From NCBI GenBank assembly GCA_003952965.2, contig CM025853.1, forward strand, positions 17,861,487 to 17,925,486: a stretch of 64,000 nt of DNA, given 5' to 3'. Below, in pieces: positions 46,201 to 57,700 of this stretch (position 1 is the first letter of the stretch; every line of letters starts with the position of its first letter). This DNA is from Morella rubra. Lineage: Eukaryota; Streptophyta; Magnoliopsida; Fagales; Myricaceae. Made by a program: the position numbers and the translations under genes. The notes beneath the pieces are model-generated. The model was not told where the DNA came from and did not search any database. It saw nothing but the letters and a program-made list of their open reading frames with translations.

Positions 46201-47362
46201 GCTGGAAACATGAGCTTGTTCACTGCCTATTCACAACTGAATGTACAAGAGAAATATTAAATATACCACTCACCAGCACCACTGAGGATGATTCAATCTC
46301 TTGGATTATGGACCCCACTAGGAAATTTTCGGTGAAGTCTGCCTATCCCCTTGATCAAGCTAGTCGTTTCCAACGTAGACTCAGTTGGGAAACAAAATGT
46401 CGGAAAAAACTATGGGCTGGGAAGATACAAAATCGATTAAAATTTCTGTTGTGGAAATTAGCTTAGAATGCTCTTCCTCTAAGGGGGGGAAAGTGGCGGC
46501 AATTATGCCTTCTTTTGATGAGGAATTTGCTGCATGGCAGATTTGCTTCAATGAGATTGAAACTGTTGAACATCTGTTTCTTCAATGTCCATTAGCTCAA
46601 ATCATTTGGAGACAAAGTCCGTGGCCAATCCATAGTAGTGTTCTTTGTTCTGTTACTATAGCCCAATGGATTCATACGCTATGCTACTCTCATAAAGAAA
46701 TGGGTTTTGATAAATGTTTGGAAAGACCTTTTTTGATGTGGGATGCTATTGCTATGGACTCAATTTGGATGTTTCGTAATCTTTTTGTCCATCAAGGTCT
46801 CATACCAGATCCTTTGGAAGTTTTGTTAGTTATTCAAAGAAGATTTCGGGAACACTCCTATGCCTAGAAGACTAAAGAAGAGGGGCTCCATGTTACATGG
46901 TCTTCCCCCACATCTCCAGGTGTTAAAATCAACTTTGATGTGGCTTGTAGAACCAGTTTTTCAGTCATTGCAGCAGTTTGTAGAAATCATGAAGGTGAGA
47001 TTCTCCAAGTGAGGACTGCTTCTATATCTGTTTCACAACCATTATGGAGTGAAATCAAGGCTGCCCTTATGGCGTGTATAATGGCAGATGAAGGCACTTG
47101 GCACTCGGTTGAATTGGAGGGTGATTCCTTGAATGCTTACACAACGATCAAACATAATGGTAAAGATATGGAGGGATATCTTGTTGCAGATTGTCGGGCT
47201 TGCCATAATCTTTTATCCCTTCATCCCAACTGGAAGCTGTCTTGGATTTCTAGGAAGTAGAATCGTCTTGCTCACAAGATTACTAAGTGGGCCGTTCAGA
47301 CTCATTGGATGGGTTATGTAGTTACTACTGAAATTCCGCCTCCTATTTTGAATTGTGACTGA
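43297..47362 (+). pseudogene. LINE-2 ORF2: endonuclease, reverse transcriptase, RNase H
   Basis: It opens with MRLLYWNY (plant L1 ORF2 usually starts with a WNCRG motif) and the endonuclease metal-site motif GDFNAL at about 43697. RT begins near 44598 (SIGASKALGPDG; IVLIPKRRNLSLVSHFRPLS) and passes by frameshift near 44990 into FKLDMEKAYDKIEWSYL and SGLCQGDTLSP. The catalytic FADD motif is changed to FVDY at 45321-45332, so this copy is catalytically dead as well as frameshifted. The longest intact piece (45531-46466, 311 codons) covers the RT thumb and the zf-RVT region (FSVKSAYPL; KFLLWKL). The C-terminal RNase H domain (46920-47362) has GVKINFDVA, an acidic ELEGDSLNA and a stop in place of one residue at 47258. 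Confidence 0.88.
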
Positions 47363-47435
47363 TTTTATAAGCCCTTTTAAAGTTGAATTTGTGGGGGATG
47401 TTTTCTTTTGCTTAGAAAAAGAAAATAGTACTCCT

Positions 47436-49060
47436 ACAATGGCACCTGATCTATTGTCAAAGGGAAAAAATTGAGTGAAGCTTAGCTAACCCATATTTCA
47501 TTGGAACAAAGAGGAGACCAAAAGTATTCTCTATGCATCTATAAGTTGGTAGCCTATTGTTTGTAGACGGTTGCACCATTAACTTGATAATATAACTATT
47601 GGGTAAATATCAAAGTGTTTATTTTTCTAAAATATTAAAGAGCTACTACGAAAGTCATGTTTTATACTTGCACTGAACTAAGAATTGCAAATTGTCATAC
47701 ATGCGTCATGACCACTTTGAATGGTTAGTTATTGGGTTTTGATTATTATTATTATTATTATTTTTTATGAAAGGTTCATATTATATATTGAGAACTATTA
47801 TAGAGGTGGCTCTAACTATAGGTAGGGTAGGCGGTTGCCTAAGGCTCCCAAATTAAGGAAGCTCTAATTAAAAATTTTCTTTAATAAGTATATTTAAAAA
47901 ATATTTAATGACAAAACCTAAAAAATTTAACGTTGAAGCGATTTGTATAGACTTTTAATTAATTGATTTTTATTCTATAAAAAGGCTTAATAAATCTCCT
48001 TGCTAAAAGGAATCATTAACTCTTCAGCGGTTTATAAGGTCTCCTTTAGACATATAAAAAAAAAATTAGAAGGATTTCTCAGGGCGATGGGGGGCGGTTG
48101 TCCCCTATTGTTCCTGTGAAGTTCTGCCCCTAAGCATTATGGCTGAGAGAGGTCTCAATCATCAACTTCTATGAGTGAAAGAAGAAGCAAATATATCAAC
48201 ATGAACTATTTTTTAAAAGATTAAAATAAGTAATTTCATTAATTTCAAAAAATTTAGATATACCATGAGTTCAATACAAAGCAAAAGGGTAAGAAACCTT
48301 ATGTACAAACCAAACCATACCATACCATAGATGGTTTACAATAAAATTGACACAACCAATTCAAGATCAAGTATTTTAGTGTAAGAACTGTCTATGAAGA
48401 TACAAACACACAAATTTAATGGTTTGTTAATTTTAAGATAAAATAATTACCATAAAGCAGTTGAAAGATCACGGGGAGCATATGGGCTTAGTTGATTTTA
48501 GTGTAAGTTTTGGTTCTCTCTATTTGTTCTTACACAGAGATTCTATTTCTGGGAATAAAGTTTCAGAAAAAATCATAGTAAGTTCTAATATGGTTATTAA
48601 ATTATTATTAATGAATGAATGACTGTATTCAAATTTTTATTTGTCCTTACTCACTAGCCTAACTTATAAACAGATTTATGATATATTTTCTACTCATCAA
48701 TTATAAAGATACGGACATATTACACCATGAATTATTAGTTTTGATATATTATTCTTTCAAATTATTAATTTTTGGCATTTTGTATTTTTTAATATATTTT
48801 TAAACTAAAATAAAAATAAAGTTTTTCGTCATTTTGCATAGGTTAAAAATATTGTTATTAATTTATAAAAAAGTTAATTTTTGTCTAATAATGTGTTAAA
48901 ATAGTTGGAAGGGGTAATGTATAGAAATAGAGACTAGAGAGGGTAAAAGTAACAAGTCATTTATTAGTTTTAGGTACTGTTTGATTCCTCAATATTTTGG
49001 GACATGAAAATTTCCAGTAAAATAAACACACTCTAAAATTTTTAACTTTTACACATACAT
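47436..49060. other. AT-rich spacer between LINE-2 and RHL1
   Basis: No gene was recognised. There is a short ATT run at about 47745-47763. The rest is AT-rich. Confidence 0.45.
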
Positions 49061-49301
49061 ACTTCACCTTTCACAAACTCTAATAAATCTTAATAAAATA
49101 AAGATTCTCAAAATTTCAAGAATATTCTCCGAAATTTTGACAACCATAACTCCCTTCAAATCTTGAAAGCCGGGATTCTCCGAATCTGGCTGTGCTAACG
49201 GGCTGTAAGGAGGAGAGGCCGATCGATTAAGAGGAAAACTCTCAAGACTGCTGGTTCCTGGTTCCCGCCTATCGAACGCAAATCCTCGGAGACGTATCAG
49301 A
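49061..49301 (+). promoter_or_regulatory. Likely RHL1 5' UTR and proximal promoter
   Basis: The region changes from AT-rich to GC-rich towards the start codon. No convincing TATA box was seen. Several AATAAA/TAATAAA strings near 49080-49100 are not in a typical TATA context. Confidence 0.35.
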
Positions 49302-51690
49302 ATGGCGCGTGGAGCCTCATCGTCGAAGGAGGAGGAGCGTGAAACTAGTCGGGAGCCAAACCCGGAATTGAGAGAGCGGAAGAGGCTCAAGAGACTGGCA
49401 TTTGCCGACAGCATACTCTCGGAGACTCCAGCCAAGGTCGACTCGCCGCTCAGCCCTTCGAAGGCCGTGATTAAACACCATGGCAAGGATATTCTCAAAA
49501 GGTCCCAAAGAAAGAACAAGTTCCTCTTCTCCTTCCCGGGCCTTCTCGCTCCTACCAGTGGCGGTAAGATCGGCGAGCTCAAGGATTTGGGTACCAAAAA
49601 CCCCGTTCTCTACCTCGATTTCCCTCAGGTTCAGTGCTTTTCCTGTTCCTTTATCTGCTTGCAAATAAATTTTGTCGGAGAGAAGAATGTTTTGGAGAGG
49701 TTGCTCTTCTTGTTCAGAGCGAAAAAGTATTGGGAGCTAGAATCCGTAAACAAAGCAAGCGCGGGTATTTGTTTCCATTATACTCCAAATTGGTGGTTCT
49801 ATTTGAAACCTAATTAACAAAACAAATGCGATTCTACATCTTTATTTTACTGTCTTCTCCTGACTGTAGCTCCTTTTCGTTAGTAGCGACCTATGAACGT
49901 GGATATAAAGTACGAAGAGGTGAGATATCCGAGTAATTGGGTTGGATGGGTGTTCTCTACTTGTTATGTCAGTGTCAGCTGTTTGTGCTTGGTCCAAGTA
50001 TTTAGATGAAACTAGAGAATCGGTTTAAGTAAAGCCTATAGCACACATTAAGCGGGGAATATTTAGCATGTTGGACAACTTAGCGGAGAGGATGAGGATC
50101 AATATTTTAAGTGTTTCCGATATAACCTTAGTTTCCGAGCACCTAGTCTGAGGGTATTTAGGCGATAAGAAAACATAGGAAAAGAGCAGGAAGTAGTCCA
50201 AACGTTTCAAGAATTTCATCATCTGATGTCTGAGACTCCCTAGTCGTGGGAAAAGAAGAGAACAGAAAGGAAAAAGGAAAAAAAAAAAATCAAGAAGAAA
50301 GAGAAGACCTGAAAAATCTTAGAAGTTGCTTATTTGACCAGGAAATGACCTCTGGTTTTCTGCCAAGTTGGCTACTCATCACCTGGAAAGTTGTACAACA
50401 AAAACATGGTATTCTGTGTTATTACTTGTTTACTCATAATCTTTTCATCTAATGGAGTTTTAGCAATTGGCTGATTTAGGTATGTGATGTTTGGTATAGA
50501 TACTCTGTTTAAGTGACCTTTCCTTTTGTGACATCTCAGGGTCGAATGAAGTTGTTTGGGACAATTGTATATCCGAAGAACAGATATTTGACGTTACAAT
50601 TTTCTAGGGGAGGGAAGAATGTGATGTGTGAGGATTACTTCGATAATATGGTTAGTCTTTTCCTTAGTTTTATGCAAATCTCTTGCTTTTGGTGGTTTGG
50701 CAATTATTCTTATGCTGTTGCTTTCAATTGTATACGGTTGGTTAATGCATGCCTTTGACATTGGTATCTCTAAGGATATCAACTTGTTCCTACATTGTTA
50801 GTGTCCTATGCAAAGAGGCATGAGCGATGTCTCGAAGCAACTAAGGCAAGCAGTGGAATTAGTATAATCCAATATGGTGCTATTGTTTTAACAACCATTT
50901 AGCTAATTTATTTATTTTATTTCTTTCTGGGGTGAGAAAGACCATGAGGGATTGTATAAAGTGACATTAAGGGGCAGATACTTCTCCTAGATTGCAAGCG
51001 CAGTTATGATATCATTGATTACGAGAGTGGAGAGCAAGTTAGCAACTTTGAAGGGGAGTCTCTTTATTTTCAGTATATTTGAGAATGTGCAAGAGGGTTC
51101 TGAATGGCTTGCACTAAGGTATAAGGTCCTTAAAATGTCAGACAAATAACGCTTCTTTGGTTGGATTGAAGCAAATAATGGATCAGAGGGAGTTAACATG
51201 GGGTATAGCAGGGTACTTAAATGTGGTTGATGTCTTATTGCATGATGGTTTCTGGTCTAGGTAGATTGCGAGGTGCAATTTTATAGTTCTGTGCAGAGGT
51301 TGCTTTCAAGACCAACTTTCAATCATTTACCCAGATTGGTGGATTGTGAAGATTTGAATAGAGATAAAGATATGATCCTATGTTTGAATTTAAAAGTTCA
51401 AGAGATAGAGGCTACATAATAGATAATAAATAAATGTAAAGTTGGTATATTGGAGGTTAAAATTTGGGTCGAGGTGGTGTTACTAGGTTCCGAGAGATTG
51501 TTCGGCAATTATTTTAAAAATTGGTTAAAAAATTGTGTCATTCTTGGCTGAGCATTTGCCTATAAGATCCAAAGAAATATCAAATCAGCCATGTGTGCAA
51601 TCTGATGTTAATTTGAAATTTGACTATATTTTTTTTTACTGTTTTGTTAACAAATTTGGATAAAAAAGAGTTGTATCTTTGGTGTTATTT

Positions 51691-51727
<37 letters not shown>

Positions 51728-54700
51728 CATATTTTTTGCCGCAGCATGTGGGGACTGTAGAAAGAAGAATTGCATCAGTTGAGTAGCTGTCAGTGTTATT
51801 CCTAATGTGTGGCATGTGGCTTGTGTAATGAATGCATCTATGAGGGTTTTGTAATGCATATGTGACAGCATGAGTAGGGCATGATGGGAAGAGTATCGTA
51901 GGTGCTGTTAGAGTTATAAGAAGGGTATGTGGTGTGAGTTAGTGTTTATTTCTACATCAATAAGAAGTGCTGGCATTGTATGTTTTTCATCCATAAAATT
52001 TGTCTTTATACCGTGGTTTTGGTGGTGGCAGAGTTTCTTTCTTCTCCTAGTTGGGTACCCATCAGATGTGAGGTAGGATGATATTTAGGGAGTCATTGGT
52101 TGGTTTTGGACTATCTTTTCAGTGAATGATTGTCAATGATTAGGTATGATTGTATAGAATCAATTAATTGAATTGGAGATATGAAGTACTTAAGACTTGT
52201 TTTTATCCCACTATTGTGATGTTATCTTTTAGGCACTGCTAATTCATATTCCTTGATAGCTGTTAACTATGAAGTTCTTTCTTATTGATTCTGAGGGTTA
52301 CAGAGTTCACTAGTGTATCATAGAATTAAGTATGGCAAGCTACTAATCATTACGTAACTTGTTAGGTGCATGTTAAGACCACTAAGATACTGCATAATCC
52401 TTGAATTCGATTATGTACATTTTTAGTTAATCTTTACATGGTTTTTGATGCAAACCGAGGTCCTTTGTCACTTCCTAGTGCAAACCGAGATGATGCTGAA
52501 CACAACCGAGATAATGCTGAACACAACCGAGATGATGCAGAGCACACCCGAGATCCTTTGTTACTTCCTAGTGGCCCAATTACAAGACTTAAAGCCAAAC
52601 ATTTCAAGGAAGCGCTCAATGGACTAATCCGAGAGAGATGGGATGATACTACCAAGACCGAGATGGGTACCAATAACAATCAAGGCTTAGTTTATGTCAT
52701 CGGTTGCACCTCGGGTAATCTGCACCTCGTGCTGAAGTACTTGCACATCGGGCGTCTACACAAGTGCTTACATCTCGGGCGTCTACACTACTTGGCACTT
52801 CGGGCGTTTACATGTCAGCTGGACCAAAGGCGAGACATATCTGGCGAAGTCCGGATTTTCAGGAGCATTTGAATTTCCTTTTCAAATGCTGGCTTCTCCT
52901 ATTCTTAGCCGGATTATTTTAGGAATGTTTATCTTCTTTCAAAAACTCGAATTTTTGGGAGCATTTGAATTTCTTTTTCAAATGCTGGCCTCTCCTATTC
53001 TTGGAAGACTTTTAAGAGCATTTAATTTAATGATGTGAACCTCGTCAAGAGTAACGAGACCCAACAACAATAGGGAACCCAAGAACGTTCTAGGACAGAT
53101 TCGAATGGAAACCTCGACCCGTTGTTTATGACAAACAAGAACTTTGGTATAAGGAAGACGCCACAAAAGGTGGTAGAACTCCGTTTGATAAGTCGAGATG
53201 AACGTCACGGGAAATCCCGATAAGTTCAAGTAGTTCTTCAAAGAACCAAAGAGAATCACAAGACCTCTCAAATAATATTAATCTCAAAGTTGTTATCTTC
53301 TAGATTCCTAGCTTCTCTAACCCGCCTTTCATGTCTCCTATAGCTAATAACAGAATTCCGATACTCTTCTTCCTCAAAACCAGATCCATAAGGCTCTTTA
53401 TCCTCAACCCTCGCCTCCTTTCGTGGAACTCTTTCCCGTCTACGAAAATTGGGGTTGTTTTGTGGCTGAAGTGAATTCTCCATCTGTTCTATCTGTTCGT
53501 GAAATTGCTCCATTTCCGACTTTATCATATGCTTCATCTCACTCATCATGGCCTCCATAAACATTTTCGGGTCAGCTAGTGTCATAGCATCGTCAACAAC
53601 GCTCTTACCACTGTTGTGAGATATGATTGCTGCAAAAACAAAGTTAGAAAAAAAAGGACCTCACAATTCTCTCTCTTATGTGTTTACACTCAAGGATGTG
53701 GATCACTCTTCACTCGTGTTTCACTCAAAATAATTCACGGCTTTTACCCTCTAATGTTCTCACCACTCTTGCCTTTTTTCACTCGGTAATTCTCTTGCAG
53801 TTCTTTTGAAACTAAACAAACAACTCCAAGAATTTCCAGCAACAATTCACCAAGAACTCATCAAGGAATTTCAGGTAAAGCAAGAATAAAGAATTTCAAG
53901 AAAACAAGAATATAAGGAATATGGTTGATTAGATGTTTGGAAGCACAGAATTAGCAAAATTTTTCCACGAGAAAAAAAAAATTATTTGCTTGGGGTAAGG
54001 TGATTTTCGGACTAACTGGAACCACAATGTATGGAAACAATCAAATTTTTTTTTTTTTGGGACTCCTTTCTGTCTTTTTCTTTTTTGAGTCTCTTTCCTT
54101 TTGTTTTTGTTGAGCAACAACTATCTTTTGATAGCAACAGAATCAGATCTCGAAGTAACTAGGGTATGTGAGACTAGAACAAGAGTTTAGACATGAACTA
54201 GAACAAACAAAGATTAAATAGAAAGGATAAAGTAAATTCGGCTAACTAAGTATGTGAAAGACTAGAGAAGAAACAAAGAAATGAAAATTTAAAAAGATAA
54301 GCAAACCTGAACTAGAAAACTAGCTCTGATACCAAATGATGTGAACCTCGTCAAGAGTAACGAGACCCAACAACAATGGGAACCCAAGATCATTCTAGGA
54401 CAGATTCAAATAGAAACCTCGACTCGTTGTTTATGACAAACAAGAATCTTGGCATAAGGAAGACGCCACAAACAGTGGTGGAACTCCGTTTGATAAGTTG
54501 AGATGAACGCCACGGGAAATCATAGTATTAATCTCAAAGTTGTATCTTCTTACGCCCAAAAGGCCCTATAAATATACTTGGAACATCCCTCCAAGAATAG
54601 GAAACTAATTCAAATTTGAAAGAAATTAAATGCTCTTAAAAGTCTTCCAAGAATAGGAGAAGCCAGCATTTGAAAAGGAAATTCAAATGCTCTTGAAAAT

Positions 54701-57700
54701 CCTAGTTTTTGAAAGAAGATAAACATTCCTAAAATAATCTGGCTAAGAATAAGGAGAAGCCAGCATTTGAAAAAGAAATTCAAATGCTCCTGAAAATCCG
54801 GACTTCACCAGATACGTCCCGCCTTTGTTCCAGCCGAAGTGTAAACGCCCGAGCTGTAAGTGTAGACGCCCGAGGTGCAAGTACTTCGGCCCGATGTGCA
54901 AGTACTTCGGCCGAGGTGCAGGTTGGGATAGTTACCCGAGGTGCAACCGATGACATGAACTAAGCCTTGATTGTTATTGGTACCCATCTCGGTCTTGGTA
55001 GTATCGTCTCATCTCTCTCGATTAGTCCATTGAGCGATTCCTTGAAACGTTTGGCTTTAAGTCTTGTAATTGGGCCACTAGGAAGTGACAAAGGATCTTG
55101 GGTGTGCTCTGAATCATCTCGGTTGTGTTCAGCATCATACCGAGGTTCTTGTTTGTCATAAACAACGGGTCGAGGTTTCTATTCGAATCTGTCCTAGAAC
55201 GATCTTGGGTTCCTATTGTTGTTGGGTCTCGTTACTCTTGACGAGGTTCACATCAGTTTTGATTGTCTGTAGGAATTTTGAACATCTCCATTGAATTCTG
55301 GGAGTTGGTTTCATTTTCTGAATCAGCCATAGCTTTTGATGCGCAGATTGTATTTTCGGAAGCATGGTGGATTGGAAGAAAAGATGACAACCCGGAAGAA
55401 GCTCAACTCAATTTTCCCAAGGAACTGGTTGAGGTTAGTTTTGGTTTCCCTTTGCATATGCTGCTCAGGTTGGTGAAATGCATATTATATTTGTTTTGAT
55501 TTGAGTGTAATTGGAAAATTGTGTTGCTTCATGACCCAACTCTCGAATATTGTCTCCAGGGATCACTCGTTGAATATAACTTTAAAGGTGGTGCAGGTGC
55601 CACATCTGTGAATAATCCTGGTCTACATCAAACTGGACTGAGATGTGGAGATGAACAGTCTCCTGAAGCTGAGCTTGAAGTCGAGTTCTCAGATGATGAT
55701 AAGGATTTGAAAGATCTGATGAGTGCAACACCTGTTCGATATTCAGAGAGAACTGCTGGGAGAATCTATAAGTATTAGCCTTGCCATCTTTTCTTCTTTT
55801 TTATTTTTAAAGATATTTTGCATCCCCTGGCATAATGATGTAACAGTGGAAACTTCATCGATATATTTTCTCTTTGCTTGTGTGCTAGAATAATAGGAAG
55901 GAGTTGGGATACGTGTTACCTTCCAGTATTTCAAATCAGAAATTTCCGTGTCTTGGTTCACAGCGTGTGTGTGTGAGAGAGAGAGAGAGAGATACAACAG
56001 GTGTGTGCAAGTGCTTATCAATGGATGGGTTACCGTCATGAACCTTATTCCTTATAAGGCCTGTTTAATATACTTTCTCCTTAGATCCTCCTTATTACAA
56101 GCACGCACACACAACACCCCCCCCCCCCTTTTTCTTTTTCCCCCCAAAAGAGAAGAAAAATAGGAAAAGCCCTGCTGCCTTTTTGGTGCAAAAACGAAAC
56201 AAAAAAGAAAACATTTTGCTGATACTTACAAAAGGCACTGCAGTGCATGATTCTGTTATCGAGTTAAAAGTTATCTCTGTCCTTGAAAAATCTGCGGTTC
56301 CATTTATCTTGAGGCTTTTTATTGTTCAGTTTTGCAGAAGGTTCTCCTGGGGATGATTCTGTTGAATGTGATGCTGATGTACCAGAAGGAGAAGAAAAGA
56401 AACTTGTGGAGGTTGATTCTTCAAACACAAAATATGCTGATGGAAATACCCTGGTCATACTCTCTTGATTAGTTTGTCTGTCTTGTAAATTGCTTTTTTC
56501 CATATACATCTCTGCATGCTAGGCATACTTGAACATACCAGTTTAAGAAATTATCCCCTTCCACCAGCGATCCGTTAACTCCCTTACTATGTTAAAACAG
56601 AATAGAAATCTTGGTTCTGTAGCTCATGACATTGACAACAAGGATGCTATAGAAAGGACTCAATTTCCTGTACAAAATGAAGAGTCTGCTATGTCAGTGT
56701 CTAAGTTGAAGGGTCTGTCTCACACTGACACTGCAGAGAGTACATCTAAGAAAATGTTGCACAGTAATCATGGTTCACTTGTGCAGGCTACTATATCCAC
56801 GTTGTTTAAGAAAGCAGAGGAAAAGGTAAGGTCTTACAAGGCGTTACAGTCCACGTTTATGTTCTATTTTTTTTTTCTTTTGTTCTGTTTCGCAAGAATA
56901 TCTAAGTGGCAAAGTTCCCTATTTTTGTTGTTTTGTTTGTATCTGTTTGAATACCCATGGGTCTTTTTTTTCTGGTCTTCATATAAATTGTGCAGTGCAA
57001 ATTTTTCACTTCAGATCATTTTTAGAAAGCAAGAGTTCGGGTTGAAAGAAATTAGTGGCAGGGAATGCAAAAGATGGAATGAACTAAGAACTGTAGGATA
57101 GGAATCCCTTCTCTTGAAGTTCCATAGGGTTTTATTTTTTTTCAACTGGATTGAGAGTGCCGTCTTTCTTTGTTAATTTATGTACGGATTTTTCGTTGAC
57201 TTGTGTTTTGCTCTGTTTTAAGTTCTCAGCTGAATTAATTTATGAGACGTTAGATTTCTATTAGTCTTTATTTTTTTTCTTTTCTTTGTTTTGAAGAAGC
57301 TCTATACAGAAAAAGCTCCTTGGCTATTTTTGGCTCTTTTTTTAAATTTTTTTTTTTGAAAAAAGAGACCGCCGGGGGGGGGGGGGGGGGGGGGGGGGCT
57401 ATCTTGTATCAAAGCTTAACAGATTCTTAATCGATTGCATCGGTATGTTGTGATTTGTTATTGTGCTTTTTTTTTCTTTTTTTTGTTATTGTGCTTTAAA
57501 CTACTTATACCGCCATGTTTACGGTTAAGTGAAAATAAAGACAAGGGTTATTAGTGGCATCAATTAGACAGCTTCATTTAATTCCTCAATAAAGAAGGGT
57601 CTGTATTTTACTTTCCAACTTCAGTGTTATTGTTGTACATTGTGCTAGGTGCGTTCAGATTCCATCTCATTATTTTCTTTTAAGCAGCCCCCTTGCTTCC

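Larger units (their letters stand above)
34089..47420 (+). mobile_element. LINE-2: nearly full-length L1-type element split by Copia B
   Basis: ORF1 (from 34358) and ORF2 (43297-47362) of a plant L1-type LINE, with Copia B inserted between them. The 5' UTR (34089-34357) is pyrimidine-rich. The likely target-site duplication is AAAATAGTGCTCCT (ending 34088) and AAAATAGTACTCCT (47422-47435), 13 of 14 bases. The 3' end is A-rich (TTAGAAAAAGAAAA) in place of a long tail. If right, LINE-2 is full length (about 6.1 kb without Copia B) and landed just downstream of LINE-1. Confidence 0.8.
53031..55137 (-). mobile_element. Inverted partial Gypsy-like element in RHL1 intron 2
   Basis: Minus-strand order: complete 5' LTR (55137 to 54337, TGATGC...CACATCA), two-base spacer, primer-binding site (54334 to 54323, TGGTATCAGAGC), leader, gag fragment (53585 to about 53310) and the last ~280 bp of the 3' LTR (to 53031). 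All of pol and the start of the 3' LTR are deleted. The flanking five bases (TTTAA, TACCG) do not match, so this is not a clean insertion. Confidence 0.75.
52446..55255 (+). mobile_element. Gypsy-like LTR in RHL1 intron 2, split by an inverted copy of its own family
   Basis: The outer LTR begins TGATGCAAACCG (52446) and ends GGTTCACATCA (55255), flanked by GTTTT on both sides (52441-52445, 55256-55260). The TSD is plausible but low in complexity. Its plus-strand parts are 52446-53030 and 55138-55255; a middle part of about 200 bp is missing. Between them lies a minus-strand partial element of the same family (53031-55137). The left part encodes NRDDAEHNRDNAEHNRDD and GPITRLKAKHFKEALNGLI, the same motif as in the solo LTR at 20942. 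The whole lies inside an intron of RHL1 and is presumably spliced out. Confidence 0.75.

Noticed and set aside
47815..48130. A possible small repeat with GGTAGGGTAGGCGGTTGCCTAA
   Set aside because: Looks like dispersed repeat sequence, but I found no second copy, inverted ends or target duplication in the window.
49064..49664. Open minus-strand frames over RHL1 exon 1
   Set aside because: They mirror the GC-rich coding exon in other frames; the plus-strand protein is a clear RHL1 match.
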